Positions 32,005-44,404 of a stretch of DNA of 64,000 nt are shown in pieces. The notes beneath the pieces were generated by a model that saw only the letters and a list, made by a program, of their open reading frames with translations, made no database searches and was not told the origin of the DNA. The stretch lies in assembly GCA_041879295.1 (NCBI GenBank), contig CP047152.1:1803501-1867500 (forward strand), read 5' to 3'. This DNA comes from Pseudomonas putida. Lineage in GTDB: Bacteria; Pseudomonadota; Gammaproteobacteria; Pseudomonadales; Pseudomonadaceae. Both the position numbers and the translations under genes were made by a program. How positions within the stretch are numbered: position 1 is the stretch's first letter; every line of letters starts with the position of its first letter.

Positions 32005-34836
32005 ATGCAAGAAAGCGTGATGCAGCGCATGTGGGATAGCGCCCACCTTTCAGGTGGTAACGCTGCATATGTGGAAGAGCTCTACGAGCTCTACCTGCAC
32101 GACCCTAACGCTGTGCCAGAAGAGTGGCGCACTTACTTCCAGAAGTTGCCAGCCGACGGCAGCACCGCTACTGATGTATCGCACTCGACAATCCGCGACC
32201 ATTTCGTACTGCTGGCAAAGAACCAGCGCCGCGCCCAACCGGTTTCCGCCGGGAGCGTGAGCAGTGAACACGAGAAGAAGCAGGTTGAAGTTCTGCGACT
32301 GATCCAGGCCTATCGTATGCGCGGCCATCAGGCTGCCAAGCTCGACCCGTTGGGGTTGTGGCAGCGCCCTGCGCCCGTAGACCTGTCGATCAATCACTAC
32401 GGCTTGACCAATGCCGATCTTGATACGACCTTCCGTGCCGGCGACCTGTTCATCGGCAAAGAGGAGGCGAGCCTACGCGACATCTTCGATGCACTCCAGA
32501 AGACATATTGTCGCACCATTGGCGCCGAATTCACCCACATCGTCGATTCCGAGCAGCGCAGCTGGTTCCAGCAGCGCCTGGAAAGCGTGCGCGGCCGTCC
32601 GGAGTTTTCCGCTGACGTGCAGGCCCACTTGCTCGAGCGCGTGACCGCCGGTGAGGGCCTGGAAAAGTACCTGGGCACCAAATACCCGGGCACCAAGCGT
32701 TTCGGCCTTGAAGGCGGCGAGAGCCTGATTCCGATGCTGGATGAAATGATCCAGCGTTCCGGCTCTTACGGCGCCAAGGAGGTCGTGATCGGCATGGCCC
32801 ACCGTGGCCGCCTGAACGTGCTGGTGAACACCTTCGGCAAGAACCCGCGCGAGCTGTTCGACGAGTTCGAAGGCAAGAAGATGAACGAGCTGGGCTCCGG
32901 TGACGTTAAGTATCACCAGGGCTTCTCCTCGAACGTGATGACCCCGGGTGGCGAAGTGCACCTGGCCATGGCGTTCAACCCGTCCCACCTGGAAATCGTA
33001 TCGCCGGTGGTCGAAGGTTCGGTGCGCGCCCGTCAGGACCGCCGCAACGACACCGTTGGCGACAAGGTGCTGCCGATCTCGATCCACGGCGACGCTGCAT
33101 TCGCTGGCCAGGGCGTGGTCATGGAAACCTTCCAGATGTCGCAGACCCGCGGTTTCAAGACCGGCGGTACCGTGCACATCGTGATCAACAACCAGGTTGG
33201 TTTCACCATCAGCAACCCGCTGGATGCGCGCTCCACCGAGTACGCGACCGACGTTGCCAAGATGATCCAGGCACCGATCCTGCACGTGAACGGCGATGAC
33301 CCGGAAGCCGTGCTGTTCGTCACCCAGCTGGCCATCGACTACCGCATGCAGTTCAAGCGTGACGTGGTCATCGACCTGGTCTGCTACCGTCGCCGTGGCC
33401 ACAACGAGGCTGACGAGCCTAACGGCACCCAGCCGCTGATGTACCAGCAAATCAGCAAGCAGCGCACTACCCGTGAGCTGTATGCCGAGCAGCTGATCCA
33501 GGCTGGTCGCATCGACGCCGAGCGCGCTCAGGCCAAGATCGACGAGTACCGCAACGCGCTGGACAATGGCCTGCACGTGGTGAAGAGCCTGGTCAAGGAG
33601 CCGAACCGCGAGCTGTTCGTCGACTGGCGTCCGTACCTGGGCCATGCCTGGACCGCGCGTCACGACACCCGTTTCGACCTCAAGACCCTGCAGGACCTAT
33701 CGGCCAAGCTGCTCGAGCTGCCGGAAGGTTTCGTGGTGCAGCGTCAGGTGTCGAAGATCTACGAAGACCGTCAGAAGATGCAGGCCGGTGGCTTGCCGAT
33801 CAACTGGGGTTATGCAGAGACCATGGCTTACGCCACCCTGCAGTTCGAAGGTCACCCGATCCGTATGACCGGCCAGGACATCGGCCGTGGCACCTTCTCG
33901 CACCGTCACGCGGTGCTGCACAACCAGAAGGACGCCAGCACCTACATCCCGTTGCAGAACCTGTTCCCTGGCCAGCCACGTTTCGATCTGTACGATTCGT
34001 TCCTGTCCGAGGAAGCGGTACTGGCCTTTGAATACGGCTACTCCACCACCATGCCGAACGCGCTGGTGATCTGGGAAGCCCAGTTCGGCGACTTCGCCAA
34101 CGGTGCGCAAGTGGTGATCGACCAGTTCATCACCAGTGGTGAGCACAAGTGGGGCCGCCTGTGCGGTCTGACCATGCTGCTGCCACACGGCTATGAAGGG
34201 CAGGGGCCGGAGCACTCGTCCGCGCGTCTGGAGCGTTACCTGCAGCTGTGCGCCGAGCACAACATCCAGGTCTGCGTACCGACGACGCCGGCACAGATTT
34301 ACCACCTGCTGCGTCGCCAGGTCATCCGCCCGCTGCGCAAGCCGCTGGTCGTCCTGACGCCGAAGTCGCTGCTGCGCCACAAGCTGGCCATCTCGACCCT
34401 GGAAGACCTGGCAGAAGGCTCGTTCCAGACCGTGATCCCGGAAATCGACGCAATCGATCCGGCCAAGGTCGAGCGTCTGGTGCTGTGCAGCGGCAAGGTC
34501 TACTACGACCTGCTGGAAAAGCGCCGTGCCGAAGGCCGCGAAGACATCGCCATCCTGCGTATCGAGCAGCTGTATCCGTTCCCTGAGGACGATCTGGTCG
34601 AAATCCTTGCCCCTTACACCAACCTCAAGCATGCGGTCTGGTGTCAGGAAGAGCCGATGAACCAGGGCGCCTGGTACAGCAGCCAGCACCACATGCGCCG
34701 TATCCTGGGCCGCCACAACAAGGCATTGACCCTGGAATACGCCGGTCGCGACGCTTCCGCCGCGCCAGCCTGTGGTTACGCTTCGAAGCACGTCGAACAG
34801 CAGGAAAAACTGCTGCAAGACGCCTTCACTGTCTAA
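32005..34836 (+). CDS. sucA: 2-oxoglutarate dehydrogenase E1 component
   Basis: 943 residues. The N-terminal motif SAHLSGGNAAYVEELYELYLHDPNAVPEEWRTYF is typical of OGDH E1. ThDP-binding and active-site regions: IGMAHRGRLNVLVNTFGK, HGDAAFAGQGVVMETFQMSQTRGF, GGTVHIVINNQVGFT and RRRGHNEADEP. It decarboxylates 2-oxoglutarate and passes the succinyl group to SucB. Followed at 42 bp by sucB. Confidence 0.98.
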   Translation: MQESVMQRMWDSAHLSGGNAAYVEELYELYLHDPNAVPEEWRTYFQKLPADGSTATDVSHSTIRDHFVLLAKNQRRAQPVSAGSVSSEHEKKQVEVLRLIQAYRMRGHQAAKLDPLGLWQRPAPVDLSINHYGLTNADLDTTFRAGDLFIGKEEASLRDIFDALQKTYCRTIGAEFTHIVDSEQRSWFQQRLESVRGRPEFSADVQAHLLERVTAGEGLEKYLGTKYPGTKRFGLEGGESLIPMLDEMIQRSGSYGAKEVVIGMAHRGRLNVLVNTFGKNPRELFDEFEGKKMNELGSGDVKYHQGFSSNVMTPGGEVHLAMAFNPSHLEIVSPVVEGSVRARQDRRNDTVGDKVLPISIHGDAAFAGQGVVMETFQMSQTRGFKTGGTVHIVINNQVGFTISNPLDARSTEYATDVAKMIQAPILHVNGDDPEAVLFVTQLAIDYRMQFKRDVVIDLVCYRRRGHNEADEPNGTQPLMYQQISKQRTTRELYAEQLIQAGRIDAERAQAKIDEYRNALDNGLHVVKSLVKEPNRELFVDWRPYLGHAWTARHDTRFDLKTLQDLSAKLLELPEGFVVQRQVSKIYEDRQKMQAGGLPINWGYAETMAYATLQFEGHPIRMTGQDIGRGTFSHRHAVLHNQKDASTYIPLQNLFPGQPRFDLYDSFLSEEAVLAFEYGYSTTMPNALVIWEAQFGDFANGAQVVIDQFITSGEHKWGRLCGLTMLLPHGYEGQGPEHSSARLERYLQLCAEHNIQVCVPTTPAQIYHLLRRQVIRPLRKPLVVLTPKSLLRHKLAISTLEDLAEGSFQTVIPEIDAIDPAKVERLVLCSGKVYYDLLEKRRAEGREDIAILRIEQLYPFPEDDLVEILAPYTNLKHAVWCQEEPMNQGAWYSSQHHMRRILGRHNKALTLEYAGRDASAAPACGYASKHVEQQEKLLQDAFTV

Positions 34837-34878
34837 CGCCTTCGCGCACCTGAAACCGAATTTAAGGAAACACAGATA

Positions 34879-36102
34879 ATGGCTATCGAGATCAAAGCCC
34901 CAACCTTCCCGGAATCGGTTGCCGACGGCACCGTTGCCACCTGGCACAAGAAGCCGGGCGAAGCCGTCAAGCGTGACGAGCTGATCGTCGACATCGAGAC
35001 TGACAAGGTTGTCCTGGAAGTACTGGCTACTGCCGATGGCGTGCTGGGCGATATCGTCAAGGGCGAGGGCGACACCGTCCTGTCCGACGAACTGCTGGGT
35101 TCGATCGTTGAAGGCGGTGCTGCCGCAGCACCAGCCGCGGCAGCCGCTCCTGCTGCTGCTCCGGCCGCTGCTGCCGCTGACGCCGGTGAAGATGACCCGA
35201 TTGCTGCCCCGGCCGCGCGCAAGCTGGCTGAAGAAAACGGCATCGACCTGGCTACCGTGGCAGGTACCGGCAAAGGCGGTCGCGTCACCAAGGAAGACGT
35301 GGTTGCTGCTGTTGCCAACAAGAAGTCGGCACCTGCCGCTGCACCGGCTGCCAAGCCTGCCGCTGCTGCCGCTGCCCCGGTTGTCGTCGCTGCTGGCGAC
35401 CGTACCGAGAAGCGCGTGCCGATGACCCGCCTGCGTGCCAAGATCGCCGAGCGTCTGGTCGAAGCCCAGTCCAACATGGCGATGCTGACCACCTTCAACG
35501 AAGTGGACATGACCGAAGTCATGGCCCTGCGTTCGAAGTACAAGGACCTGTTCGAGAAGACCCACAATGGCGTGCGCCTGGGCTTCATGTCGTTCTTCGT
35601 CAAGGCTGCTACCGAAGCGCTGAAGCGCTTCCCGGCCGTGAACGCCTCGATCGACGGCAACGACATCGTCTACCACGGCTTCGCCGACGTCGGTGTTGCC
35701 GTGTCCAGCGACCGTGGCCTGGTGGTACCGGTGCTGCGTAACGCCGAGTCGATGAGCCTGGCTGAAATCGAGAACGGTATCGCTACCTTCGGCAAGAAGG
35801 CCCGTGACGGCAAACTGGCCATCGAAGAGATGACCGGTGGCACTTTCACCATCACCAACGGTGGCACCTTCGGTTCGATGATGTCGACCCCGATCGTCAA
35901 CCCGCCGCAGGCCGCCATTCTCGGCATGCACAACATCATCCAGCGCCCGATGGCCATCAATGGCCAGGTCGTGATTCGCCCGATGATGTACCTGGCGCTG
36001 TCGTACGATCACCGCCTGATCGACGGCAAGGAAGCGGTAACCTTCCTGGTCACTATCAAGAACCTGCTGGAAGATCCGTCCCGCCTGCTGCTGGACATCT
36101 AA
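34879..36102 (+). CDS. sucB: 2-oxoglutarate dehydrogenase E2 (dihydrolipoyl succinyltransferase)
   Basis: 407 residues: lipoyl domain 1-78 with the lipoylated Lys43 ([10 protein letters not shown]), an Ala/Pro-rich linker about 82-105, an E3/E1-binding domain ([31 protein letters not shown]), a second Ala-rich linker, and a catalytic domain ending in [14 protein letters not shown] with the active His. Core of the complex; its E3 partner is encoded next. Confidence 0.98.
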
Positions 36103-37635
<1,533 letters not shown>

Positions 37636-37807
37636 TTATAAGAAACCACGGCGGGCTGCCCGTCGTGAGTCTTGCGTGCATGACTCACCGCGGAAAGTCC
37701 GCCGGACCGGATCACATGGGATAACCCGGGGTCAACGGTCACAGGTGGTGCGGCGCCACTGATGGCGCAGCGCCGAAGCGCAGTACCTAACGAAGACGGT
37801 AAAAAGC
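37636..37807. other. lpd-sucC gap with possible stem-loops
   Basis: 172 bp, GC-rich, with short complementary runs such as GGCGGGCTGCCCG and GCGGCGCC...GGCGCAGCGCC. It probably forms RNA structure ahead of sucC. No promoter or gene is clear. Confidence 0.4.
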
Positions 37808-38974
37808 ATGAATCTTCACGAGTATCAGGGTAAGCAGCTGTTCGCTGAATACGGCCTGCCAGTTTCCAAGGGTTTCGCAGTCGATACCCCTGAGCAAGCT
37901 GCAGAAGCCTGCGACAAGATCGGCGGGAACGAGTGGGTTGTAAAAGCCCAGGTTCACGCGGGTGGTCGCGGTAAAGCGGGCGGCGTAAAGCTGGTTCGCA
38001 GCAAGGAAGACGCCAAGGCGTTTGCTGCACAGTGGTTGGGCAAGAATCTGGTTACCTACCAGACCGATGCCAACGGTCAACCCGTCTCCAAGATTCTGGT
38101 CGAATCCTGCACTGACATCGCCAAAGAGCTGTACCTGGGCGCTGTAGTCGATCGTTCGAGCCGCCGTATCGTGTTCATGGCTTCCACCGAAGGTGGCGTG
38201 GACATCGAGAAAGTCGCTCACGAAACGCCTGAGAAAATCCTCAAGGCCACCATCGACCCACTGGTCGGCGCTCAGCCGTTCCAGGGTCGCGAGCTGGCAT
38301 TCCAGCTGGGCCTGGAAGGCAAGCAAGTTCAACAGTTTGCCAAGATCTTCGTTGGCCTGGCCAAGCTGTTCAAGGATCACGACCTGGCGCTGCTGGAAGT
38401 GAACCCGCTGGTGATCAAGGCCGATGGCGACCTGCACTGCCTCGATGCCAAGATCAACATCGACGCCAACGCCATGTACCGTCAGCCGAAGCTGAAAACC
38501 TTCCACGACCCGTCGCAGGACGATGCCCGTGAAGCCCACGCTGCCAAGTTCGAACTGAACTACGTTGCCCTTGAAGGCAACATCGGCTGCATGGTCAACG
38601 GTGCCGGCCTGGCCATGGGTACCATGGACATCGTCAACCTGCACGGCGGCAAGCCGGCCAACTTCCTTGACGTTGGCGGTGGTGCTACCAAAGAGCGCGT
38701 AACCGAAGCGTTCAAGATCATTCTGTCCGACAGCAATGTCGCGGCCGTTCTGGTCAACATCTTCGGCGGCATCGTTCGCTGCGACATGATTGCCGAAGGC
38801 ATCATTGGTGCAGTGAAAGAAGTCGGCGTCAAAGTTCCGGTTGTCGTTCGCCTCGAAGGCAACAACGCCGAACTGGGCGCTAAAGTACTGGCAGAAAGCG
38901 GTTTGAACATCATTGCGGCAACCAGCCTGACCGACGCTGCTCAACAAGTTGTCAAAGCTGCGGAGGGCAAGTAA
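37808..38974 (+). CDS. sucC: Succinyl-CoA synthetase beta subunit
   Basis: 388 residues beginning [25 protein letters not shown]-grasp domain ([28 protein letters not shown]) and a C-terminal CoA-ligase domain ([30 protein letters not shown]). With SucD it makes ATP or GTP from succinyl-CoA. It ends TAATG, sharing one base with sucD. Confidence 0.98.
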
Positions 38975-39858
38975 TGAGCGTCCTGATCAATAAAGACACC
39001 AAAGTCATCTGCCAAGGCTTCACTGGCTCGCAGGGTACTTTCCACTCCGAACAGGCCATTGCCTACGGCACCAAGATGGTCGGCGGCGTAACCCCAGGCA
39101 AGGGTGGCACCACCCACCTGGGCCTGCCGGTGTTCAACACCGTCAAGGAAGCCGTGGAAGCTACCGGCGCTGATGCTTCGGTCATCTACGTACCGGCTCC
39201 GTTCTGCAAGGACTCGATCCTGGAAGCTGCCTTTGGCGGCATCAAGCTGATCGTCTGCATCACCGAAGGCATTCCTACCCTGGACATGCTGGATGCCAAG
39301 GTCAAGTGCGACGAGCTGGGCGTTACCCTGATCGGCCCTAACTGCCCAGGTGTCATCACCCCGGGCGAGTGCAAGATCGGCATCATGCCAGGTCACATCC
39401 ACTTGCCAGGCAAGGTCGGTATCGTTTCGCGTTCCGGCACCCTGACCTACGAAGCTGTGAAGCAGACCACCGACGCCGGCTTCGGCCAGTCGACCTGTGT
39501 CGGCATCGGCGGTGACCCGATCCCGGGCTCCAACTTCATCGACATCCTGAAGCTGTTCCAGGAAGACCCGAAGACCGAAGCGATCGTCATGATCGGTGAG
39601 ATCGGCGGTTCGGCTGAAGAAGAAGCTGCGGCCTACATCAAGGCCAACGTCACCAAGCCTGTCGTTTCCTACATCGCCGGTGTTACTGCACCTGCGGGCA
39701 AGCGCATGGGCCACGCTGGCGCCATCATCTCCGGCGGCAAGGGCACTGCGGACGAGAAGTTCGCCGCCCTGCAGGACGCGGGTGTGAAAACCGTGCGTTC
39801 CCTGGCTGACATCGGCAAGGCCCTGGCCGAGCTGACTGGCTGGGAAGCCAAGAAGTAA
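38974..39858 (+). CDS. sucD: Succinyl-CoA synthetase alpha subunit
   Basis: 294 residues. CoA-binding N-terminus ([45 protein letters not shown]), ligase signature [12 protein letters not shown], and phospho-His loop [18 protein letters not shown]. Last gene of the TCA block; a terminator follows within 25 bp. Confidence 0.98.
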   Translation: MSVLINKDTKVICQGFTGSQGTFHSEQAIAYGTKMVGGVTPGKGGTTHLGLPVFNTVKEAVEATGADASVIYVPAPFCKDSILEAAFGGIKLIVCITEGIPTLDMLDAKVKCDELGVTLIGPNCPGVITPGECKIGIMPGHIHLPGKVGIVSRSGTLTYEAVKQTTDAGFGQSTCVGIGGDPIPGSNFIDILKLFQEDPKTEAIVMIGEIGGSAEEEAAAYIKANVTKPVVSYIAGVTAPAGKRMGHAGAIISGGKGTADEKFAALQDAGVKTVRSLADIGKALAELTGWEAKK

Positions 39859-39880
39859 TACTGCTACACCCCCCACGCGC

Positions 39881-39908
39881 ACAAAGGCCACCTTCGGGTG
39901 GCCTTTGT
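39881..39908 (+). terminator. Terminator after sucD
   Basis: ACAAAGGCCACC-TTCG-GGTGGCCTTTGT: perfect 12-bp stem closed by a stable UUCG tetraloop. Confidence 0.88.
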
Positions 39909-40000
39909 CGTATGTGGGGTTTCTGTATGCCTATGCCGCCCTCTTCGTGGGTAAGCACGCCCCCTCAGAGAGATGACAATCCCTGGGGGGCTATGCAGTA

Positions 40001-40035
40001 CCTGTGGGAGCGGGTTCACCCGCGAAGGGGCCGGT
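40001..40035. repeat. P. putida-type REP element
   Basis: CCTGTGGGAGCGGGTTCACC followed by CGCGAAGGGGCCGG is the classic P. putida REP; GCGGGTTCACCCGC forms its hairpin. Single copy here. Confidence 0.85.
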
Positions 40036-40342
40036 GCTGGCGATAGGGATTCTTCGATAGGTTTAATAGGAATTTTCACGCAGACGAATGTTTCAATCCG
40101 AGGATAATTCCTCCTGTCCTCGGTCGCACAGACGACAAACATGTACGTACATCGGACAAGCAGCACTGTGCCAGTGCGTTTGACTGACAAAACAGTTACA
40201 TTACGCGTTCACTCTGTGCCCGTACCCCAAAAGGGAACGACACGCTAAACGGGTCTGGCCTATCAAGCCGGGCAGCATTTCCCCTCATCCAAAGGGAAAT
40301 CCCCTCTCGAATCCCGATTTCAGCAGTGTGGTACTACCTTAA

Positions 40343-41656
40343 ATGAAAGTTCTCAAAGGCCAGGATATCCTGGCGCTTGGCTTTATGACGTTTGCGCTTT
40401 TTGTGGGTGCAGGCAACATCATCTTCCCGCCTATTGTCGGTTTGCAGTCTGGCCCGCATGTATGGATGGCTGCACTGGGCTTCCTGGTGACTGCCGTCGG
40501 CCTGCCGGTCATCACCGTGGTCGCCCTGGCCAAGGTCGGTGGCGGCATGGACGCCCTGAGCAGCCCGATTGGCAAGTTCTTCGGTGGCTTGCTGGCGGCC
40601 GTGTGCTACCTGTCGGTAGGCCCGCTGTTCGCCACCCCGCGTACCGCGACCGTGTCGTTCGAAGTGGGTGTTGCGCCGCTGACCGGTGAGAGCCCGCTGG
40701 CGCTGTTCATCTACAGCCTGGTGTACTTCGCCGTGGTACTGGCGGTGTCCATGTACCCAGGCAAGCTGCTCGATACCGTAGGCCGCTTCCTGGCACCGTT
40801 GAAGATCATCGCCCTGGCGGTGCTGGGCATCGCTGCCTTCGCCCTGCCAGCCGGAACCATTGGTGACGCACAGCCGGCCTATGCCGCTGCCGCATTCTCC
40901 AAGGGCTTCTCCGACGGCTACCTGACCATGGATACCCTGGGTGCCCTGGTGTTCGGTATCGTCATCGTCAACGCCATCCGCTCGCGCGGGGTGGAGTCGC
41001 CGAAGCTGATCACCCGTTACGCCATCATCGCTGGCCTGATCGCCGGTGTCGGCCTGGCGCTGGTATATATCAGCCTGTTCCGCCTGGGTGCCACCAGCCA
41101 CGATATCGCGGCTGACGCCACCAACGGTGCCGCGGTGCTGCATGCCTACGTACAGCACACCTTCGGCTCGCTGGGCAGCGGCTTCCTGGCCGTGCTGATC
41201 GCGCTGGCCTGCCTGGTAACCGCAGTTGGCCTGACCTGTGCCTGCGCCGAGTACTTCAGCCAGATTCTGCCGCTGTCGTACCGCGCACTGGTGGTGATCC
41301 TCGCCGGCTTCTCGCTGCTGATTTCCAACCTTGGCCTGACCAAGCTGATCATGTTCTCGATCCCGGTGCTCACCGCCATCTATCCACCGTGCATCGTGGT
41401 GGTCGGCCTGAGTTTCGTGAAAGACCTGTGGAACTCGCCAACGCGCATCCTGGCGCCCGTGATGCTGGTATCGCTGCTGTTCGGCATGGTCGATGCGATC
41501 AAGGGCAGCAGCCTTGCCCACGTGTTGCCGGACTTCATGGCGCACCTGCCATTGAGTGATGCCGGCATGGCCTGGCTGGTGCCTTCGGTGGTGACCCTGG
41601 CGGGTGCCGTGGCCTGCGACCGCATGCTCGGCAAGCCGCGCGAGGCGTTGGCCTGA
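40343..41656 (+). CDS. brnQ: Branched-chain amino acid transporter (LIVCS family)
   Basis: 437 residues with about 12 membrane helices. The N-terminus [34 protein letters not shown] and [19 protein letters not shown] are hallmarks of BrnQ, the sodium- or proton-coupled leucine/isoleucine/valine importer. No ribosome site is obvious directly before the ATG (CTACCTTAAATG), so translation may be weak. Monocistronic, ended by its own terminator. Confidence 0.95.
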   Translation: MKVLKGQDILALGFMTFALFVGAGNIIFPPIVGLQSGPHVWMAALGFLVTAVGLPVITVVALAKVGGGMDALSSPIGKFFGGLLAAVCYLSVGPLFATPRTATVSFEVGVAPLTGESPLALFIYSLVYFAVVLAVSMYPGKLLDTVGRFLAPLKIIALAVLGIAAFALPAGTIGDAQPAYAAAAFSKGFSDGYLTMDTLGALVFGIVIVNAIRSRGVESPKLITRYAIIAGLIAGVGLALVYISLFRLGATSHDIAADATNGAAVLHAYVQHTFGSLGSGFLAVLIALACLVTAVGLTCACAEYFSQILPLSYRALVVILAGFSLLISNLGLTKLIMFSIPVLTAIYPPCIVVVGLSFVKDLWNSPTRILAPVMLVSLLFGMVDAIKGSSLAHVLPDFMAHLPLSDAGMAWLVPSVVTLAGAVACDRMLGKPREALA

Positions 41657-41728
41657 CCGCACAAGTCGAAGCCTGAGGGCGGCACCGGCCACAAGCCGAA
41701 GGGTGCGCGCCAAGGGTGAAAACAAGAG

Positions 41729-41761
41729 AGCCCCGTATCCGTAAGGATGCGGGGCTTTTCG
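41729..41761 (+). terminator. Terminator after brnQ
   Basis: AGCCCCGTATCC-GTAA-GGATGCGGGGCTTTT: a stem with one mismatch (GTATCC/GGATGC) and a T-run. Confidence 0.9.
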
Positions 41762-41891
41762 TTGGTTGCCTGTTACAGTCTCTTCGCAGCAGGCCAGGCA
41801 TTTTCCAGTGTGCAGGTGTGCCTTTTGCCGCTTGCCAGCGTCGAAATCCGGTCCCTATCCTTTAGGCACATGGCCCTTTCGGTAACCCTGC

Positions 41892-42641
41892 ATGAACTTC
41901 ATCCAAAGCAACCTCAACAACCTGCTGGCCATCGCCTGGTTCGCCCTGTGCTGGGGTGGCTATACCCGCTATGCGATCTGGAAGGGGCGCGACACCGCTT
42001 GCCTGGCCAGTGTGCTGCACCTGTACCGCGAAGACTGGATGCGCCGCATGCTGCTGCGCGACAACCGCATCGCCGATGCCAGCGTGATCGGTAATCTGGA
42101 GCGCAACGCCTCGTTCTTTGCCTCCAGCACCCTGATCATTCTGGCTGGCATCCTCACCGTGCTCGGTGCCTCCGACCGGGCTCTGTCGTTGCTGGCCGAC
42201 CTGCCGCTGGTTCAGCAGACATCTCAGGGCATGTCGGAGATCAAGCTGCTGTGCCTGGCCATGGTATTTGTCTATGCCTTCTTCACGTTCAGCTGGTGCA
42301 TGCGCCAATACAATTTTGCCGCTGTGCTGGTGGGGTCGGCGCCGATGATCGGCGAGCGGCTGGTCAACGAGCTGGAGCGAAAGGCGTTCGCCTCCCGCGC
42401 GGCGCGCGTGCTTTCACTGGCTGCCAACCAGTTCAACTTCGGCCTGCGCTCGTACTATTTCGGCATGGCCATGCTGACCTGGTTCATCAGCCCCTGGCTG
42501 TTCATGGTGGTGAGTGTGGGCGTGGTATTGATCCTGTACCGCCGTGAGTTCCATTCCGATGTACTGGATGTGATGGTCTTCACGCCCACTGAAAGTGCCC
42601 CCACGGACGCGGGAAAGGAAAGCGCCGCTGGCAACGCTTGA
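41892..42641 (+). CDS. DUF599 family membrane protein
   Basis: 249 residues, four to five membrane helices (near residues 8-25, 72-92, 112-132, 190-220). DUF599 traits: AWFALCWGGYTRYA, a conserved cytoplasmic stretch LYREDWMRRMLLRDNRIADASVIGNLERNASFFASSTLI, and FTFSWCMRQYNFAAVLVGSAP. Function unknown. It converges on the fpvH-like gene with a 27-bp gap. Confidence 0.88.
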   Translation: MNFIQSNLNNLLAIAWFALCWGGYTRYAIWKGRDTACLASVLHLYREDWMRRMLLRDNRIADASVIGNLERNASFFASSTLIILAGILTVLGASDRALSLLADLPLVQQTSQGMSEIKLLCLAMVFVYAFFTFSWCMRQYNFAAVLVGSAPMIGERLVNELERKAFASRAARVLSLAANQFNFGLRSYYFGMAMLTWFISPWLFMVVSVGVVLILYRREFHSDVLDVMVFTPTESAPTDAGKESAAGNA

Positions 42642-42668
42642 GCCGATCAGGGGGCGCCACCCGGTTGT

Positions 42669-43211
42669 CTAGCGGCTGCCAGCCTGCGTCTGCAGCCAGG
42701 CGACTGTCGCTGGCGAGGCCTGGCTCAGGGGAATCGAAGCCTGGTGCACGCTGCCATCCCAGCCCTCCATGGTGATCCACAGTTCAGCGTTGGGCCGGGT
42801 CTTGGCTGGAACCGGGACGGAAGCGCCCATGCTGTACGGTGAACCGAAGAAAATGCTCCCGGCCGCGCGCAGGCTGCGTGGCTTGCCCACCCGCAGGTAA
42901 GTGGCCTTCACTTCGCCGATACAGTGGTTGCACAGCGCCGCACTGAAACTCTTGAAATACCCGGCTGGGCCTTCCTGGCGGGGCGCCGCAGCACGGAATT
43001 CGGCCAGACGCAGGCTCCATGGGCCTACTGCGACCACACCCGCCTCACGCTCACCCAGCCCGGCTTCTCCTTTGAACAATGCCTGGTCGGCAAAATACCT
43101 GGGCATGAACCCCAAAGGGACGAGTATCAGCAGGATGTTCAGGTGAAAGCGCCATTTCAGCCACAGGCGGCGTGAGGCCGAAGGTGCGTCGGCGGTGGTG
43201 GCTCGGCTCAT
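42669..43211 (-). CDS. FpvH-like small membrane-anchored protein
   Basis: 180 residues from the ATG (MSRATTADAPSASRRLWLKWRFHLNILLILVPLGFMPRYF) that overlaps the PepSY gene stop (ATGA); the longer frame is out of register with any motif. One N-terminal membrane helix (about residues 23-38) followed by a periplasmic-looking domain with a CNHC motif (about residue 90). In P. aeruginosa fpvG is followed by fpvH, a small membrane protein needed for iron release from pyoverdine, and the arrangement here matches. Sequence orthology was not testable, so the name is inference. Confidence 0.6.
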   Translation of the reverse strand: MSRATTADAPSASRRLWLKWRFHLNILLILVPLGFMPRYFADQALFKGEAGLGEREAGVVAVGPWSLRLAEFRAAAPRQEGPAGYFKSFSAALCNHCIGEVKATYLRVGKPRSLRAAGSIFFGSPYSMGASVPVPAKTRPNAELWITMEGWDGSVHQASIPLSQASPATVAWLQTQAGSR

Positions 43212-44404
43212 CGGGCGGTCTCCGGCAGGTGGGCGTCTTGCGCGGCGGTAGCCGTCGGTGCGCTGCGGGGTTTGCGTTTCAGTGCGGCTGCAGTGGCCTG
43301 TGCGGTGCGCTTGCTCCAGATCAACAGGCCGCTGAGCACCATCAAGGTCAGCACCAGGCCAAAAACGAACCAGATCATCTTGACCCACAGCCCGCCGAAG
43401 TCGCCAGTGTGCAACGGGCGCATGGATTCGGTGACGAACTCCAGTGAGGTGCGATCATCCAGGGTGTGCGAGGTGGCGACCACGCCTGTGTACGGGTTGA
43501 TGCTGGCGCTCTGGAACATCAGCGGGTACCAGCCGCGGCCACGGATGTTGAAGGTGTCATAGGCATTGCCTGGCAGGCGCACGAAGGATGCCTCGAAGCC
43601 GGGGATCTGCGCCTTTACCGTTTCGATGGCATGCTCCAGGCTGACCAGCCGGGGCGCTTCGCCAGCCTGCAGCAGCGGTACGTCATCGCGGGCCACCACC
43701 GCGGGTACGTCGCGGCTTGAGATCGAGATGTGGTTGTCGGCCAGCAACGCCTGGATCAGGAACCAGGTGCCGGTGATCGCGATCACGGCAATGAACCAGA
43801 TCGACCAGATACCGCTCAGGCGATGGAAGTCACCCCAGAAGATGCGGGCACCTTGGCGAAAGCGCAGGGTAGGTTTCAGAAAGCCTTTCCAGAAGCGCTT
43901 GTAGACGACCAGGCCGGTGACCAGCGAGGCAAGCATCGGCAAGCCCAGCAGCGAGACCAGGTACCACCCCCACGGGTAGCCGTTGCCGAAAGGCACCAGC
44001 CACCAGCCATGCAAGGCGCGGGTGAACTGGCGGAAGTCGAAGGAGGGGCTGATGCCCTGGATCTTGCCTGTATAGGGGTTCACGTAGAGGTTCTGGGTGG
44101 TGTTGTCCGGCTGCACCACCTGCACCTGCAGCGCAAAGTGCGACTCGTCCGGGCGCATGATGTATTGCACATCCAGCTCGGGGCGCGCTTCACGCAGGGC
44201 CTTGAGCACCTGGTCGTAGGTCAGCAGTGGCGCATCATCGCTCGGCTTCGCCGCGCGTATCTCCGGTTTGGCCAGCCACACCAGCTCCTGGCTGACCACT
44301 GCCAGGGTGCCGGTGAAGCAGACGATCAGCACGAAGAACCAGATGGGCAGGGCCAGCCAGCTGTGAACCAGGAACCAGAGTTTCGAGCGTGACTTTTTGG
44401 ACAT
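43208..44404 (-). CDS. fpvG: PepSY-domain inner-membrane reductase, FpvG-like
   Basis: 398 residues. PepSY-associated TM family with about four membrane helices (near 12-34, 144-168, 203-225, 338-362), membrane-edge His in LVHSW, LHGWW and FHRLSGIW, and two PepSY-like periplasmic regions (LLTYDQVLKALREARPE...VNPYTGKIQG; INPYTGVVATSH). FpvG reduces ferric pyoverdine in the periplasm so iron is freed. In P. aeruginosa it diverges from the PvdI synthetase gene; the same divergence with an NRPS gene is seen here. No clear iron-starvation box was found on its own strand. Confidence 0.75.
   Translation of the reverse strand: MSKKSRSKLWFLVHSWLALPIWFFVLIVCFTGTLAVVSQELVWLAKPEIRAAKPSDDAPLLTYDQVLKALREARPELDVQYIMRPDESHFALQVQVVQPDNTTQNLYVNPYTGKIQGISPSFDFRQFTRALHGWWLVPFGNGYPWGWYLVSLLGLPMLASLVTGLVVYKRFWKGFLKPTLRFRQGARIFWGDFHRLSGIWSIWFIAVIAITGTWFLIQALLADNHISISSRDVPAVVARDDVPLLQAGEAPRLVSLEHAIETVKAQIPGFEASFVRLPGNAYDTFNIRGRGWYPLMFQSASINPYTGVVATSHTLDDRTSLEFVTESMRPLHTGDFGGLWVKMIWFVFGLVLTLMVLSGLLIWSKRTAQATAAALKRKPRSAPTATAAQDAHLPETAR

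Larger units (their letters stand above)
39859..40342. other. Gap between sucD and brnQ
   Basis: 484 bp. Contains the sucD terminator (39881-39908), a P. putida-type REP (40001-40035) and a perfect 12-bp palindrome ATGTACGTACAT (40141-40152). The last 190 bp, upstream of brnQ, show no clear promoter or leader peptide that I can support. Confidence 0.6.
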
